Position numbers and translations under genes: made by a program. From the NCBI RefSeq assembly GCF_002750975.1, contig NZ_PEJS01000001.1, positions 1,178,001 through 1,242,000 on the forward strand: DNA of 64,000 nucleotides. Reading direction: 5' to 3'. The notes under the pieces are model-generated. The model searched no databases. It saw only the letters and a list, made by a program, of their open reading frames with translations, and was not told where the DNA came from. This DNA comes from Stenotrophomonas indicatrix (GTDB taxonomy: Bacteria; Pseudomonadota; Gammaproteobacteria; Xanthomonadales; Xanthomonadaceae). Below are positions 1-9,217 of this stretch, piece by piece; the first letter of the stretch is position 1, and the number at the start of each line of letters is the position of its first letter.

Positions 1-278
1 CCTGCTATGAAGGGCAGCCGGTGGCGTTCGCGCTGCGCCCGGAGAAGGTGATGATCGGCAAGGACGAGCCGGAAGGGCACACCAACAAGGCGCAGGGCGT
101 GATCGAGGACATTGCCTACTTCGGCAGCCATTCGGTCTACCACGTGCGCCTGCCCAGCGGCGCCAAGGTGCTGGCCAACTTCGCCAACTCGCAGCGCTGG
201 GCCAGCGATGGCCTGACCTGGGGCGACCAGGTGTGGGTGCACTGGCGCGACAACGACGGCGTGGTGCTGACCTCATGA
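1..278 (+). CDS. potG: Polyamine ABC transporter ATP-binding subunit, C-terminal end (partial)
   Basis: The reading frame is open from base 3 to a TGA at 276-278, so the gene enters from the left and only about 91 C-terminal residues are seen. The fragment has ALRPEKV and then a small beta-rich segment, typical of the TOBE domain that closes the ATPase subunits of spermidine/putrescine importers. The Walker motifs lie outside the window. The stop overlaps the start of the permease gene (ATGA), which indicates an operon. The choice of PotG over PotA rests on the two permeases that follow and is an inference. Confidence 0.85.
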   Translation, partial: CYEGQPVAFALRPEKVMIGKDEPEGHTNKAQGVIEDIAYFGSHSVYHVRLPSGAKVLANFANSQRWASDGLTWGDQVWVHWRDNDGVVLTS

Positions 279-1207
279 GCGCCGCCGGCCTCAAGCGCTG
301 GCTGCCGGGGCTGCGTGCCACGGTGATCGGCATTCCGTACCTGTGGCTGCTGCTGTTCTTCGCCGTGCCGTTCCTGATCGTGCTGATGATCAGTTTCTCG
401 CACAGCCGGGTCGGCTCGCCGCCGTACACCTGGCTGCTGCAGTACGTCGATGGCGGGCTCTCGCTCAAGCTCAACCTCGAGAACTACCTGGCGCTGTTCC
501 GTGATTCGATCTATGCGCAGGCGTTCCTGAGCTCGATCAAGATCGCCGCGATCTCGACCTTCCTCACCCTGCTGATCGGCTATCCGATGGCCTATGCCAT
601 CGCCCGCCTGTCGCCGGCCGCGCGCAACGTGGCGATGATGCTGGTGGTGCTGCCGTCCTGGACCTCGTTCCTGATCCGCGTCTATGCATGGAAAGCGATC
701 CTGGACCGCAACGGCCTGCTCGACCAGTTCCTGCAGTACACCGGCCTGCAGTCGCTGATGACCTCGATGGGCCTGCCGAAACTGCAGCTGATCGACACCC
801 CGACCGCGGCCTACATCGGCATCGTGTACTGCTATCTGCCGTTCATGGTGCTGCCGCTGTACGCCAACCTGGTCAAGCATGACCACCGTCTGCTGGAAGC
901 AGCCTACGACCTCGGCGCCAAGCCGTGGCAGGCATTCCTGCGCATCACCCTGCCGCTGTCGAAGGCGGGCATCATCGCCGGCTGCATGCTGGTGATGATT
1001 CCGGCGATCGGCGAATTCGTGATCCCGGAAATGCTGGGTGGCTCGGAAACCCTGATGGTCGGTCGCCAGCTGTGGAACGAGTTCTTCAACAACCGCAACT
1101 GGCCGGGCGCCTCGGCGATGGCGGCGGCGATGATCCTGTTGCTGCTGGTACCGATCCTACTGTTCAACCGATCCCAGCAGCGCCTGCTGGAAGGGAAGCA
1201 GGCATGA
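275..1207 (+). CDS. potH: Putrescine/spermidine ABC transporter permease PotH
   Basis: A 310-residue inner membrane permease that should form the transmembrane pore of a polyamine importer with PotI and the ATPase PotG. Several hydrophobic segments are visible, the first around residues 20-45. The EAA loop that contacts the ATPase is present near residues 208-228 (EAAYDLGAKPWQAF). The ATG at 275 is chosen because it overlaps the potG stop by four bases. Its own stop overlaps the potI start. The periplasmic binding protein gene is not in the window and probably lies to the left. Confidence 0.92.
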   Translation: MSAAGLKRWLPGLRATVIGIPYLWLLLFFAVPFLIVLMISFSHSRVGSPPYTWLLQYVDGGLSLKLNLENYLALFRDSIYAQAFLSSIKIAAISTFLTLLIGYPMAYAIARLSPAARNVAMMLVVLPSWTSFLIRVYAWKAILDRNGLLDQFLQYTGLQSLMTSMGLPKLQLIDTPTAAYIGIVYCYLPFMVLPLYANLVKHDHRLLEAAYDLGAKPWQAFLRITLPLSKAGIIAGCMLVMIPAIGEFVIPEMLGGSETLMVGRQLWNEFFNNRNWPGASAMAAAMILLLLVPILLFNRSQQRLLEGKQA

Positions 1208-2046
1208 GCCCGCGTAGCGCAAAGGGCCTCGGGCTGGGCGTGCTGCTGCTCGGCTTCGCCTTCCTGTACCTGCCGATCCTGTTGTTGATGTTCTATTCGT
1301 TCAACAGCTCGCGGTTGGCCATGGTCTGGGCCGGGTTCTCCACCCGTGCCTACAGCGACCTGTTTGCCGACCGCGCGCTGATGGATGCGATGTGGACCAG
1401 CCTGGTGGTCGCGTTCTGGACCGCCTGTACCGCCACCGTGCTCGGCACGCTGGCGGCGATGGTGATGACCCGCTTCAAGCGTTTCCGCGGCAAGCCGTTC
1501 TTCGGTGCGCTGGTGACCGCGCCGCTGGTGATGCCGGACGTGATCCTCGGCTTCTCGCTGATGGCGCTGCTGGCCTCGATGGGCGCGATACCGGGCTTCC
1601 CGGCGCGTGGCCTGGCCACCATCTGGATCGCCCATGTCACCTTCACCCTGTGCTTCGTCACCGTGGTGGTGTCCTCGCGCCTGCAGGAGATGGACCTGTC
1701 GCTGGAAGAAGCGGCGATGGATCTCGGCGCGAGCCGGCTGACCGTGTTCACCCGCATCACCCTGCCGATCATCGCCCCGGCGCTGGTGGCCGGTTGGCTG
1801 CTGGCGTTCACCCTGTCGCTGGATGACGTGGTGGTGGCCAGCTTCGTTGCCACGCCGGGCTCGACCACGCTGCCGATGAAGGTGTTCGCCTCGGTTCGCA
1901 TGGGCATCAGCCCGAAGATCAATGCGCTGGCCACGCTGCTGGTGTCTGCAGTGTCCATTGCTGCGGTGATCGGCTGGTACATCAATGCGCGTGCGGAGAA
2001 GCGACGCCAGCGCGACCTGCAGCTGGCCCGCCAGGACAACGGCTGA
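1204..2046 (+). CDS. potI: Putrescine/spermidine ABC transporter permease PotI
   Basis: A 280-residue second permease subunit of the polyamine importer, pairing with PotH. Hydrophobic segments alternate with polar loops. An EAA-type motif occurs near residue 168 (EEAAMDLGASRLTVF), followed by RITLPI as in PotH. Translation probably couples to potH through the ATGA overlap at 1204-1207. A 63-base gap separates it from the aldehyde dehydrogenase gene, which could be transcribed with it. Confidence 0.92.
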   Translation: MSPRSAKGLGLGVLLLGFAFLYLPILLLMFYSFNSSRLAMVWAGFSTRAYSDLFADRALMDAMWTSLVVAFWTACTATVLGTLAAMVMTRFKRFRGKPFFGALVTAPLVMPDVILGFSLMALLASMGAIPGFPARGLATIWIAHVTFTLCFVTVVVSSRLQEMDLSLEEAAMDLGASRLTVFTRITLPIIAPALVAGWLLAFTLSLDDVVVASFVATPGSTTLPMKVFASVRMGISPKINALATLLVSAVSIAAVIGWYINARAEKRRQRDLQLARQDNG

Positions 2047-2109
2047 GCCGGCAACATCCGGCTCACGGCGGCCGGCGCACAATGGGGGTCTACCTGATGG
2101 AGACCCCCC

Positions 2110-3474
2110 ATGACCGTCGAGATCATCAACCCGGCCACCGGCCAGGTGACCTACCGCCATGAGCTGATGGATGCCGCTGCCATCGAGCAGCGCCTGCAGG
2201 CCGCAGCCGAGGCGTTCCCACGCTGGGCCGAGCGCTCGCTGCAGGATCGCGGGGCGATCCTCAAGCAGATTGCCGGCCAGCTGCGTGCGCGCGGCGATGA
2301 CCTGCAGCAGGCCATGACCAGCGAGATGGGCAAGCTGAAGGCCGAGGCCCTGGCCGAAGTGGAAAAGTGCGCGACCACCTGTGAGTTCTATGCCGACCAT
2401 GCCGCCGACTATCTGAAGCCGCAGCTGATCGACACCGAGGCCCAGCGCAGCTACGTGCGCTATGAACCGATCGGCTGCGTGTTCGCGGTGATGCCGTGGA
2501 ATTTCCCGATCTGGCAGGTGTTCCGCTTCCTGGCCCCGGCGTTCATGGCCGGCAACGTGGCGCTGCTCAAGCATGCCAGCAACGTGCCGCAGTGTGCCGA
2601 CCTGATCCTGGCGGTGTGCCGCGATGGTGGCCTGCCGGACGGTGTGTTCGACGTGCTGCACATCGACAACGACCAGGCTGCCGACGTACTGCGCGATGCA
2701 CGGGTGAAGGCAGTCACCCTGACCGGCAGCGAGCGGGCAGGGCGCTCCATCGCGTCCAACGCTGGCAGCCAGTTGAAGAAGTCGGTGATGGAGCTGGGCG
2801 GCAGCGACGCCTTCGTGGTGCTCGATGATGCTGACCTGGACAAGGCGGTTGCCGCCGCGGTGAAGTCGCGCTTCGACAACAGTGGCCAGACCTGCATTGC
2901 CGCCAAGCGCTTCATCGTGGTTGAAGCGGTGGCCGATGAATTCACCCGGCGCTTCGTCGAAGCCGCAGGCGAGCGTCAGTACGGCGACCCGAACGAGCGC
3001 GGCACCACGCTGGCGCCGATGGCCCGTGCCGATCTGCGCGACGAACTGCACAAGCAGGTGCAGGCCAGCGTCGCCAAAGGCGCGCGGGTGCTGATCGGCG
3101 GCGAACCGATCGCCGGTTCGCACGCGGGTTACCCGGCCAGCGTGCTCGACCAGGTAGGGCCGGGCATGCCGGCCTATGACGAAGAACTGTTCGGGCCGGT
3201 CGCTGCGGTCATCCGGGTCAAGGATGAAGCCGAAGCGCTGCGCGTGGCCAACGACACCCGCTTCGGCCTCGGCGGCAGCGTGTGGACGCGTGACCCGGTG
3301 CGTGGCGAGTCCTTCGCCCAGCGCATGGAATGCGGCGCGGCCTTCGTCAACGCCATCGTCAAGAGCGATGCGCGGTTGCCGTTCGGCGGCAGCAAGGAAT
3401 CAGGTTTCGGCCGTGAACTGGCCGACCACGGCATCCATGAGTTCATGAACATCAAGACCATCTACGTGGCTTGA
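2110..3474 (+). CDS. NAD(P)-dependent aldehyde dehydrogenase, succinate-semialdehyde dehydrogenase-like
   Basis: A 454-residue aldehyde dehydrogenase, complete in length. The general base is Glu228 in MELGGSD and the nucleophile is Cys262 in SGQTCIAAKR, 34 residues apart as is usual for the family. PWNFPIWQ and LTGSERAG line the cofactor site. Length and wording are closest to the Sad/YneI type of succinate-semialdehyde dehydrogenase. Its place behind the polyamine permeases fits oxidation of an aldehyde from putrescine breakdown, but the substrate is inferred from context. There is a near-ideal AGGAG-like purine stretch just before the ATG. Confidence 0.85.
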   Translation: MTVEIINPATGQVTYRHELMDAAAIEQRLQAAAEAFPRWAERSLQDRGAILKQIAGQLRARGDDLQQAMTSEMGKLKAEALAEVEKCATTCEFYADHAADYLKPQLIDTEAQRSYVRYEPIGCVFAVMPWNFPIWQVFRFLAPAFMAGNVALLKHASNVPQCADLILAVCRDGGLPDGVFDVLHIDNDQAADVLRDARVKAVTLTGSERAGRSIASNAGSQLKKSVMELGGSDAFVVLDDADLDKAVAAAVKSRFDNSGQTCIAAKRFIVVEAVADEFTRRFVEAAGERQYGDPNERGTTLAPMARADLRDELHKQVQASVAKGARVLIGGEPIAGSHAGYPASVLDQVGPGMPAYDEELFGPVAAVIRVKDEAEALRVANDTRFGLGGSVWTRDPVRGESFAQRMECGAAFVNAIVKSDARLPFGGSKESGFGRELADHGIHEFMNIKTIYVA

Positions 3475-3502
3475 TGTTCACCCAATGCGCCACGACAGGT
3501 AC

Positions 3503-3567
3503 GCTAGGTGTCGACCGTCGTGGCCTACCGGTCCGGTGGGTATCGACCGTTGGTCGATACGCCCTAC
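3503..3567 (-). repeat. Pair of SMAG-type palindromic repeats
   Basis: Two short palindromes, each followed by CTAC, which is GTAG on the minus strand. The right one has a perfect 9-bp stem (GTATCGACC / GGTCGATAC, 3540-3560) and the left one is degenerate. This is the arrangement of the SMAG elements of Stenotrophomonas maltophilia. The GTAG of the right element supplies the TAG stop codon of the corA gene. Confidence 0.7.
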
Positions 3568-4598
3568 AGCCACTTCACCCGCTTGAACAGCCGGTACAGT
3601 CCAACGCAGATGCCACCGACAGCGACGATCATCAGCGGGTAGGCCCACGGCTGGTTCAATTCCGGCATGTGGCTGAAATTCATGCCATACCAGCTGGTGA
3701 TCAGCGTCGGTGCGGCCAGCAGCGCGGCCCATGCACCCAGCCGCTTCACCGTCTCACCCTGGGCCAGCGTCACCAGTGACAGGTTCACGCTCAGGGCCGT
3801 GCCCAGCATCTCGCGCAGCGTGTCGATGACATCGCTGATGCGCACCGCATGGTCGTGCACGTCGCGGATATACAGCTTCACTTCGTCCGGGAACAGCTCG
3901 CCCTGGTAGCGGCGCAGCTGTGCCAGTACATCCTGCAGTGGCGCCACCGCCATCCGCATCTTGTTCAACTCGCGCTTGAGCTCATACAGGCGCACCACCG
4001 TGCTGCGCTTGTAGCTGTCGGCGAAGATGTCCTTCTCCAGCAGTTCCAGGGTGTCGCGGAAGCGGTTGGTGATGGGCAGGTAATTGTCGACCACGAAGTC
4101 GGCCACGGCGTACAGGCAGTACGAGGGGCCCATTTTCAGCAGCTGTGGTTCGCGCTCCACGCGCGCGCGCACCGGTGCGTACGAGAGCGAGGCGCCATGG
4201 CGAACGGTCACCAGGAACCGTGGGCCGAGGAAGGCGTGGGTCTCGCCGTACTGGATGCGCTCGTCAACCATCTGCGCGGTGGTCACCACCACGAACAACG
4301 AGTTGCCGTAGGCCTCCACCTTGGGGCGCTGGTGCGCGTTGCGCGCATCTTCGACGGCCAGGTCGTGCAGGCAGAATTCTTCCTGCAGCTTCAGCAGTAC
4401 ATCTTCGTTCGGATCGTACAGGCCGACCCAGACGAAACCATTGTTGCTGGCGATGACATCGCTGATGGCATCCAGGCTGATGTCGTGACGTTTGCCGTCG
4501 TCATCGTAGTGGACGCAGTTGATGACGCAGGTGGGATTGGCTGCGGCGGAGGCGGCAGCAGGGGCGGGCAGTGGGGCGGGCAATGACATGCCCGCCAT
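3564..4598 (-). CDS. corA: CorA-family magnesium/cobalt transporter
   Basis: A 344-residue CorA channel for Mg2+ (and Co2+ or Ni2+), normally a homopentamer in the inner membrane. It has a long polar N-terminal domain, a helical stretch, then two closely spaced hydrophobic segments at the C-terminus. The hallmark YGMNF follows the first of these at about residues 304-308. The chain ends in a basic tail, FKRVKWL. Two in-frame ATG codons three codons apart (4598, 4589) could serve as start. It lies six bases behind the DUF4105 gene and two genes behind corC, so it is probably the last gene of that minus-strand unit. Confidence 0.93.
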   Translation of the reverse strand: MAGMSLPAPLPAPAAASAAANPTCVINCVHYDDDGKRHDISLDAISDVIASNNGFVWVGLYDPNEDVLLKLQEEFCLHDLAVEDARNAHQRPKVEAYGNSLFVVVTTAQMVDERIQYGETHAFLGPRFLVTVRHGASLSYAPVRARVEREPQLLKMGPSYCLYAVADFVVDNYLPITNRFRDTLELLEKDIFADSYKRSTVVRLYELKRELNKMRMAVAPLQDVLAQLRRYQGELFPDEVKLYIRDVHDHAVRISDVIDTLREMLGTALSVNLSLVTLAQGETVKRLGAWAALLAAPTLITSWYGMNFSHMPELNQPWAYPLMIVAVGGICVGLYRLFKRVKWL

Positions 4599-4604
4599 CG
4601 TGCG

Positions 4605-5846
4605 TCAGTGCTGCGTTTCCGACAAGTGAGGACGGCGCCCCAGCACCCAGGCCAGCGCCGCGTGGACCGGCAGCAGCAGCACGATCCACTGCACGTTGTA
4701 CTGCGCCTGCAGGCTCAGCCAGTGCAGCACCAGGGCAGCCACGGCCTGCACCGCCACCAGCCACAGCACGATCCTGAACATGCGGCCGGGCACGCGCCGC
4801 CGCAGCAGGCTGATCGCCCCCGGCAACAGCAGCACGCACAGCGGCGACAGCAGCAGCAGGTTGCGGTTGGCCCAGGCAGCGTAGTGCGTGCTGAAGCCCC
4901 ACAGGAACACCAGCAGGCCACCGGCGATGGTGCACAGCAGCCAAAGCGGCAAGGCCAGGCCGGCCAGCAGGCGCGTACGCCTGCGCAGCGCCAGCACGCC
5001 GACCGCAATCACCAGGCCACACAGCAGCCACGACCACCAGTGGCGCGCGAATTCCTTCGGTTCGGGATCGATGCGGTGCGGCAGCAGTTCCTGCTCGGAC
5101 TGCACCAGCGGGCGGCCGTCGCTGTTGCGGGCCTGCCGCAGGGCATCGGCCAGGCGCATCGGCACGAAGGCTTCCTGCCAGCGCGACAGCGGCTGGTCGG
5201 CAAACGGACCCAGGCCGATATCGAAGCCCAGCCACATCCACGGGGCCGGGGACGCCAGCCGTACCGACTCGCTGCGATAGGTGTTGCCACGCGAACGGCC
5301 CGACAGCTGTGAATGCAGCCCGCCGCCCAGTGCCTTGTCCAGCGTGTCGCGCACCATCGTCGCGCAGTTGGCGGTGTAGTAATCGTAGTGGTAGCGCGCG
5401 TTTTCCGGCTTGGCCCGTTCGGCCAGGTCGGCGGCCAGCGAGCGTGCCTGGTCAGGGGTGATATCCAGCCACTGCACGCTGGCTCCGCGGCCGGTCTCAT
5501 CGTAGTACGACAGGTCCTGCTGCAGTGGCAGCGCCACCAGGTAATACATCATGTCGCCACGCACGAAGCGGCCGATGAAATCCTGTTCGGACGGATCGAA
5601 GTAGCCGAAGTTGTACGAGATCGCCTCGCCGCTCACCGGGTCCAGCACGACGATGGCATCGTGGCCGAAGCGCTCGAAGAACACGGTGCCGGGCTGCATG
5701 GTGACCACACCAACGCGCGGGGCAGGGGCATCACTGGCCGTCGAAACGGCCGGTGGCGCCGCCTGCGCGAACGCGGTCAGTGGCAGGGTCGTGGCCAGCA
5801 CGCACAGTGCCAGCCACACCGTCAGGATCAGGCCACGGTGCTTCAA
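4605..5846 (-). CDS. DUF4105 (Lnb-type N-terminal domain) multi-pass membrane protein
   Basis: A 413-residue protein with a signal peptide or first membrane segment (1-27), a periplasmic domain to about residue 265, then several hydrophobic helices. The periplasmic part shows FERFGHDAIVV with His62 and YTANCATMVRD with Cys161. These are the conserved His and Cys of the DUF4105 family, which has a cysteine-hydrolase-like fold. Relatives include the Lnb lipoprotein acyl-transferases, but the activity here is unknown. Its ATG overlaps the corC stop by four bases, so the two are probably co-translated. Confidence 0.75.
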   Translation of the reverse strand: MKHRGLILTVWLALCVLATTLPLTAFAQAAPPAVSTASDAPAPRVGVVTMQPGTVFFERFGHDAIVVLDPVSGEAISYNFGYFDPSEQDFIGRFVRGDMMYYLVALPLQQDLSYYDETGRGASVQWLDITPDQARSLAADLAERAKPENARYHYDYYTANCATMVRDTLDKALGGGLHSQLSGRSRGNTYRSESVRLASPAPWMWLGFDIGLGPFADQPLSRWQEAFVPMRLADALRQARNSDGRPLVQSEQELLPHRIDPEPKEFARHWWSWLLCGLVIAVGVLALRRRTRLLAGLALPLWLLCTIAGGLLVFLWGFSTHYAAWANRNLLLLSPLCVLLLPGAISLLRRRVPGRMFRIVLWLVAVQAVAALVLHWLSLQAQYNVQWIVLLLPVHAALAWVLGRRPHLSETQH

Positions 5847-6724
5847 GCGTCGTCCTGCGCGTCCGGTGCCAGCACCGTTACATGGAAGGCCTGGACCCGG
5901 CGCGCATCGGCGCGGGCTACACGGAACATGAAGCGGTCCAGCGCCAGTTCGTCACCGACTTCCGGCAGATGACCCACCGCTTCGGTCACCAGGCCACCGA
6001 TGGTGTCGTAGTCCTCATCGGAGAAGGTGGCACCGAAGCGTTCGTTGAAATCGCCGATCGGCGTGAGCGCATCCACCACGTACTGGCCATCGGCCTGGAT
6101 GGCGATCTGCGCCGAGAAATCCTCGGCTTCGTCGTGCTCGTCGTCGATCTCGCCGACGATCTGCTCCAGCACGTCCTCGATGGTGACCAGGCCGGCGACA
6201 CCGCCGTACTCGTCCACCACGATCGCCATGTGGTTGCGCGACAGGCGGAATTCCTTCAGCAGCACGTTGAGCTTCTTCGCTTCCGGAATCAGCACCGCCG
6301 GGCGCAGCAGCTCACGCACGTTGCCCGGACCGTTGTCGGCAACCACGCCGCGCAGCAGGTCCTTGGCCAGCAACACGCCGAGGATGTCGTCCTTGTTCTC
6401 GCCATGCACCGGGAAGCGCGAATGGCCGGACTCGACCACCTGCTTCATCAGCTCCAGGAAGGGCGCCTCCACCGGCAGCGAGACCATCTGCGAACGCGAG
6501 ATCATCACGTCGCCCACGGTCAGCTCGGCCACCGAAATGGCACCTTCCATCATCTTCAGGGTATCTGCGGCGATCAACCCTTCTTCCTGCGCGGTGTGCA
6601 GGACAGCGACCAGCTCGTCGCGGGTGTGGGGTTCGCCGGAAAAAGCAGACGTCAGGCGTTCAAGCCAGCCGCGCTTCTTTTCACTGTGCTCCACGAAGGA
6701 GCTACTACTGTCGTCTTCTGACAT
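5843..6724 (-). CDS. corC: CorC/YbeX-type CBS-domain protein
   Basis: A 293-residue cytoplasmic protein with two CBS domains (roughly residues 70-190; GDVMISRSQM and NHMAIVVDEYGG are typical) and a C-terminal transporter-associated domain. It lacks the membrane DUF21 domain, as in E. coli YbeX/CorC. The family is linked to Mg2+/Co2+ efflux and, in E. coli, to ribosome and rRNA functions alongside YbeY and YbeZ. Here it sits in the same strand unit as ybeY and phoH, but three uncharacterised genes come between. Confidence 0.9.
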   Translation of the reverse strand: MSEDDSSSSFVEHSEKKRGWLERLTSAFSGEPHTRDELVAVLHTAQEEGLIAADTLKMMEGAISVAELTVGDVMISRSQMVSLPVEAPFLELMKQVVESGHSRFPVHGENKDDILGVLLAKDLLRGVVADNGPGNVRELLRPAVLIPEAKKLNVLLKEFRLSRNHMAIVVDEYGGVAGLVTIEDVLEQIVGEIDDEHDEAEDFSAQIAIQADGQYVVDALTPIGDFNERFGATFSDEDYDTIGGLVTEAVGHLPEVGDELALDRFMFRVARADARRVQAFHVTVLAPDAQDDA

Positions 6725-6788
6725 CTCTGGAAAAAAGGCACCCGGCAGGCCGGGCGATGACTCCAGTCTAGCAGGATGTGGGGGCCTG

Positions 6789-7343
6789 TCAGTGACCGTC
6801 GGCCGCTGGGGCGGTGGCGGCCGGGCCCTCGTCCTCGGCCGGCAGGTCCAGGCTGTAGGTGCAGCCGGCCAGGGTCCTGCCCGGGTGACTGGCGACGGTG
6901 GATACGCTGAGGATGATCGACTCGATCTGCGCCTCCCCGGTCTTCGGGTCGGTCACATCGCGGCTGACCAGCTCGCGCCCGGCCATGAACTTGCCGTCCT
7001 GGTCGTAGCCGATCTCCAGGGCCAGCTGCTTGGCCAGCGGCCGCGGATCGGCCTGGTCGAGCACGGCCATGATGCTGGCGCCGGCCACGGCCACACGCTC
7101 GGTCTGCTGGCCGAACACGGTGATCGGGCTGGCCAGGCGGTACTCGCTCATGAACTGGTTGCCCTGCGGCAGCGGCTGCAGGCCATGCGCCACGGCCTTC
7201 AGCGGATCGGCCAGCAGCGGTGCCAGCGCGGCGTGCTCGGCGACGCCCTGGCGGCATTCGATCAGGGCAGGCAGGTCCAGTGGCGCGGCGGAAGCGGTTG
7301 GGGCGACGACCAGCAACATGGGCAGGAGACGCAGCGGTGACAT
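6789..7343 (-). CDS. Hypothetical exported protein
   Basis: A 184-residue protein that I do not recognise. The first 19 residues form a signal peptide ending in ASA before APLD. The rest is soluble, with three cysteines. The ATG at 7343 is chosen because the signal peptide starts there; the frame stays open upstream but that part reads like noncoding DNA. It lies between corC and another unknown gene on the same strand, with gaps of 64 and 79 bases, so it may be in the same transcript. Confidence 0.7.
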   Translation of the reverse strand: MSPLRLLPMLLVVAPTASAAPLDLPALIECRQGVAEHAALAPLLADPLKAVAHGLQPLPQGNQFMSEYRLASPITVFGQQTERVAVAGASIMAVLDQADPRPLAKQLALEIGYDQDGKFMAGRELVSRDVTDPKTGEAQIESIILSVSTVASHPGRTLAGCTYSLDLPAEDEGPAATAPAADGH

Positions 7344-7422
7344 GGCGGGAGCACCCCGTCGGCAGGATGGAAGCGGTGCATGGTAACGACGATGCAGGCG
7401 GGCGGCGAGCAGGGAGCGTGGG

Positions 7423-8034
7423 TCAGGGTGGGTACCGTTGACTGGAGGCGGGCTGCCAGCGGACCCTGACCGGGAAGCCCAATTGCGCTTCCAGGTGATC
7501 ACGAACGGTGGTCACCGTTGCCCGGGCCTCGTGGCCCTCTTCCACATCCAGCACCAGCTCGCCGGTTCTGACGTCCAACGCCAGAGCGTCCAGGTGCGGG
7601 ATCTGACTGCGGATCCAGGGGTGTTGCGCCCGCATGCGGCGCTGCATCTCCGCCTCCGTCAGCGCGGCGCCGGTGCGGAAGTGCACGTACTGCGGGCCAT
7701 CTGCGCCGCCATGTACCTCATCTGCTACCGGTTCATCACCGGTCAGTCGCACCACGACGTGCCAGCCCGGATCGTTGTCCACCCAGATACCCGCCAGCCG
7801 CGCCGCGTGCCTGGCTTCCAGGCGCTCGATCAGCGCCCGTTGCTGGGCGGTGGCGACGGCACTGCGGGCGTCCTGCTCGCTGCTGCCGAAAAAAGCGCGC
7901 AGCTCGGCGACCTTGGCACTGATGTCGGTCTCACTGTCGCTGGCGGGAAACGGTGAGGGCCGGTCAGGATCGGGCATCAGGCCTGCCCCGGACTGCAGCA
8001 GGGTGGAGAGCAATAGTGCGGACATCAAGGTCAT
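7423..8034 (-). CDS. Hypothetical protein, probably exported
   Basis: A 203-residue protein of unknown function. The N-terminus MTLMSALLLSTLLQSGAG looks like a short signal peptide. The body is charged, with a helical EQDARSAVATAQQRALIERLEARHAARLAG stretch split by many Arg and Ala, then mixed beta segments (WHVVVRLTG, LALDVRTGELVLDVE). An ATG three codons downstream (8025) is an alternative start. It follows the 202-residue membrane protein gene by 41 bases on the same strand, so the two may work together. Confidence 0.62.
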   Translation of the reverse strand: MTLMSALLLSTLLQSGAGLMPDPDRPSPFPASDSETDISAKVAELRAFFGSSEQDARSAVATAQQRALIERLEARHAARLAGIWVDNDPGWHVVVRLTGDEPVADEVHGGADGPQYVHFRTGAALTEAEMQRRMRAQHPWIRSQIPHLDALALDVRTGELVLDVEEGHEARATVTTVRDHLEAQLGFPVRVRWQPASSQRYPP

Positions 8035-8075
8035 TGGTGCTCCCGAGGCAGCATCACCCGTTGCAAAGGGCGGTG

Positions 8076-8684
8076 TCAGCCCTGCGGTGTCCGGTGCAGC
8101 AGCGCCCGCACACGTCGTACCGAACGATTGGCCACAGTGCGCAACGCCATCGCCGGCAGGGTCAGCATCGCCGAGAGCAGTGCCACGTGGACCAGTTGCA
8201 TCACTGCGCGGACCGCAACCGGCAGTGCACCCGGTTCCAGCAGCCAGTCCGGCAGGTTCGTGCTCGCCAGGTGGATGGTGCTCATGTACACCACTGCGAG
8301 CAGGAACAGCGCCCACAGCTGCGCACGCGTTGCGTAAAAGAACGGCTGGCTGCCGCTTGCGCGCCCGAGGCGCTGCTGCAGGACCACGCGCCAGCTCACC
8401 GGTGCGGAGAGCGCGCCGATCAGGATCAGCACCATCGCGGTCATCCAGATCGCCGACGTACTGCTCACCGGCCCATTGCCGCTGAGCAGGTGCGGCCCGA
8501 CCACACCCACGGCTACGCCTGCCAGCAGGCTGGTGGGCGACAACAGGGCCAGTGTGCCCAGCAGCCAGTGCCGGCCGTCGGGGTGGTTGGCACTGACGCG
8601 GCGCACCACGTTGGCGGTCACGACCAGCAGCAGGGAGAAGATTGCACTTCCGGCCAGCAGCGGCCCCATGTCGCCCATCATCAT
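8076..8684 (-). CDS. Hypothetical multi-pass membrane protein
   Basis: A 202-residue protein with about five hydrophobic segments, for example GPLLAGSAIFSLLLVVTANVV at the start, a stretch around SAIWMTAMVLILIGAL, and QLWALFLLAVVYM. The C-terminus is basic. No family is recognised. It lies 47 bases behind ybeY and ahead of another unknown exported protein. The position of this pair between ybeY and corC is not the E. coli order. Confidence 0.65.
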   Translation of the reverse strand: MMMGDMGPLLAGSAIFSLLLVVTANVVRRVSANHPDGRHWLLGTLALLSPTSLLAGVAVGVVGPHLLSGNGPVSSTSAIWMTAMVLILIGALSAPVSWRVVLQQRLGRASGSQPFFYATRAQLWALFLLAVVYMSTIHLASTNLPDWLLEPGALPVAVRAVMQLVHVALLSAMLTLPAMALRTVANRSVRRVRALLHRTPQG

Positions 8685-8731
8685 CCATGTCTCCGGGGAG
8701 GTTGCAGGCGCAGGATAGCGCTGTCCCCGGC

Positions 8732-9217
8732 TCAGCGCTCGCCCGCGTACGGGTCGTCGATGCCGAGCTCGGCCAGGATTTCGCGCTCCAGCTGTTCCAT
8801 CGCCTCGGCTTCCTTGTCGTCCTCGTGGTCCCAGCCAAGCAGGTGCAGCACGCCGTGCACGGTCAGGTGCGCGTAGTGGGCGTTGAGCACTTTGCCCTGC
8901 TCCTCGGCTTCACGCGCCACCACCGGTGCGCAGATCACCAGGTCGCCCAGCAGCGGGAACTTGACGCCCTTGGGCAGGCCCTCCGGCACGTCGGCCGGGA
9001 AGCTCAGCACGTTGGTGGCGTAGTCCTTGCCCCGGTAGTGCCGGTTCAACGACTGGCCTTCCTTGCTGTCGACCACGCGGATGGCCAGGTCGGCCTCGCG
9101 GATGCGGCCCTTCAGCGCAGCCGCCACCCACTTGCGGAAGCTGACGGCAGAGGGCAGCCCGGCACGGGGCAGGGCGTAGTTGACGGCGACATCCAGTCGT
9201 ACGGGACCACGGGTCAT
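8732..9217 (-). CDS. ybeY: Endoribonuclease YbeY (16S rRNA maturation)
   Basis: A 161-residue zinc-dependent RNase needed for 16S rRNA 3' end maturation and ribosome quality control. The metal motif [12 protein letters not shown] (consensus HGxLHLxGyDH) supplies three histidines near residues 120-130. NVLSFPAD and LLGDLVIC are also typical of the family. The start overlaps the phoH stop by four bases, so the two are translationally coupled, as in the ybeZ-ybeY arrangement of other gammaproteobacteria. Confidence 0.95.
   Translation of the reverse strand: MTRGPVRLDVAVNYALPRAGLPSAVSFRKWVAAALKGRIREADLAIRVVDSKEGQSLNRHYRGKDYATNVLSFPADVPEGLPKGVKFPLLGDLVICAPVVAREAEEQGKVLNAHYAHLTVHGVLHLLGWDHEDDKEAEAMEQLEREILAELGIDDPYAGER

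Noticed and set aside
904..3123. A 739-codon open frame on the minus strand
   Set aside because: It is antisense to potH, potI and the aldehyde dehydrogenase; the translation is His/Arg/Gln-rich without structure.
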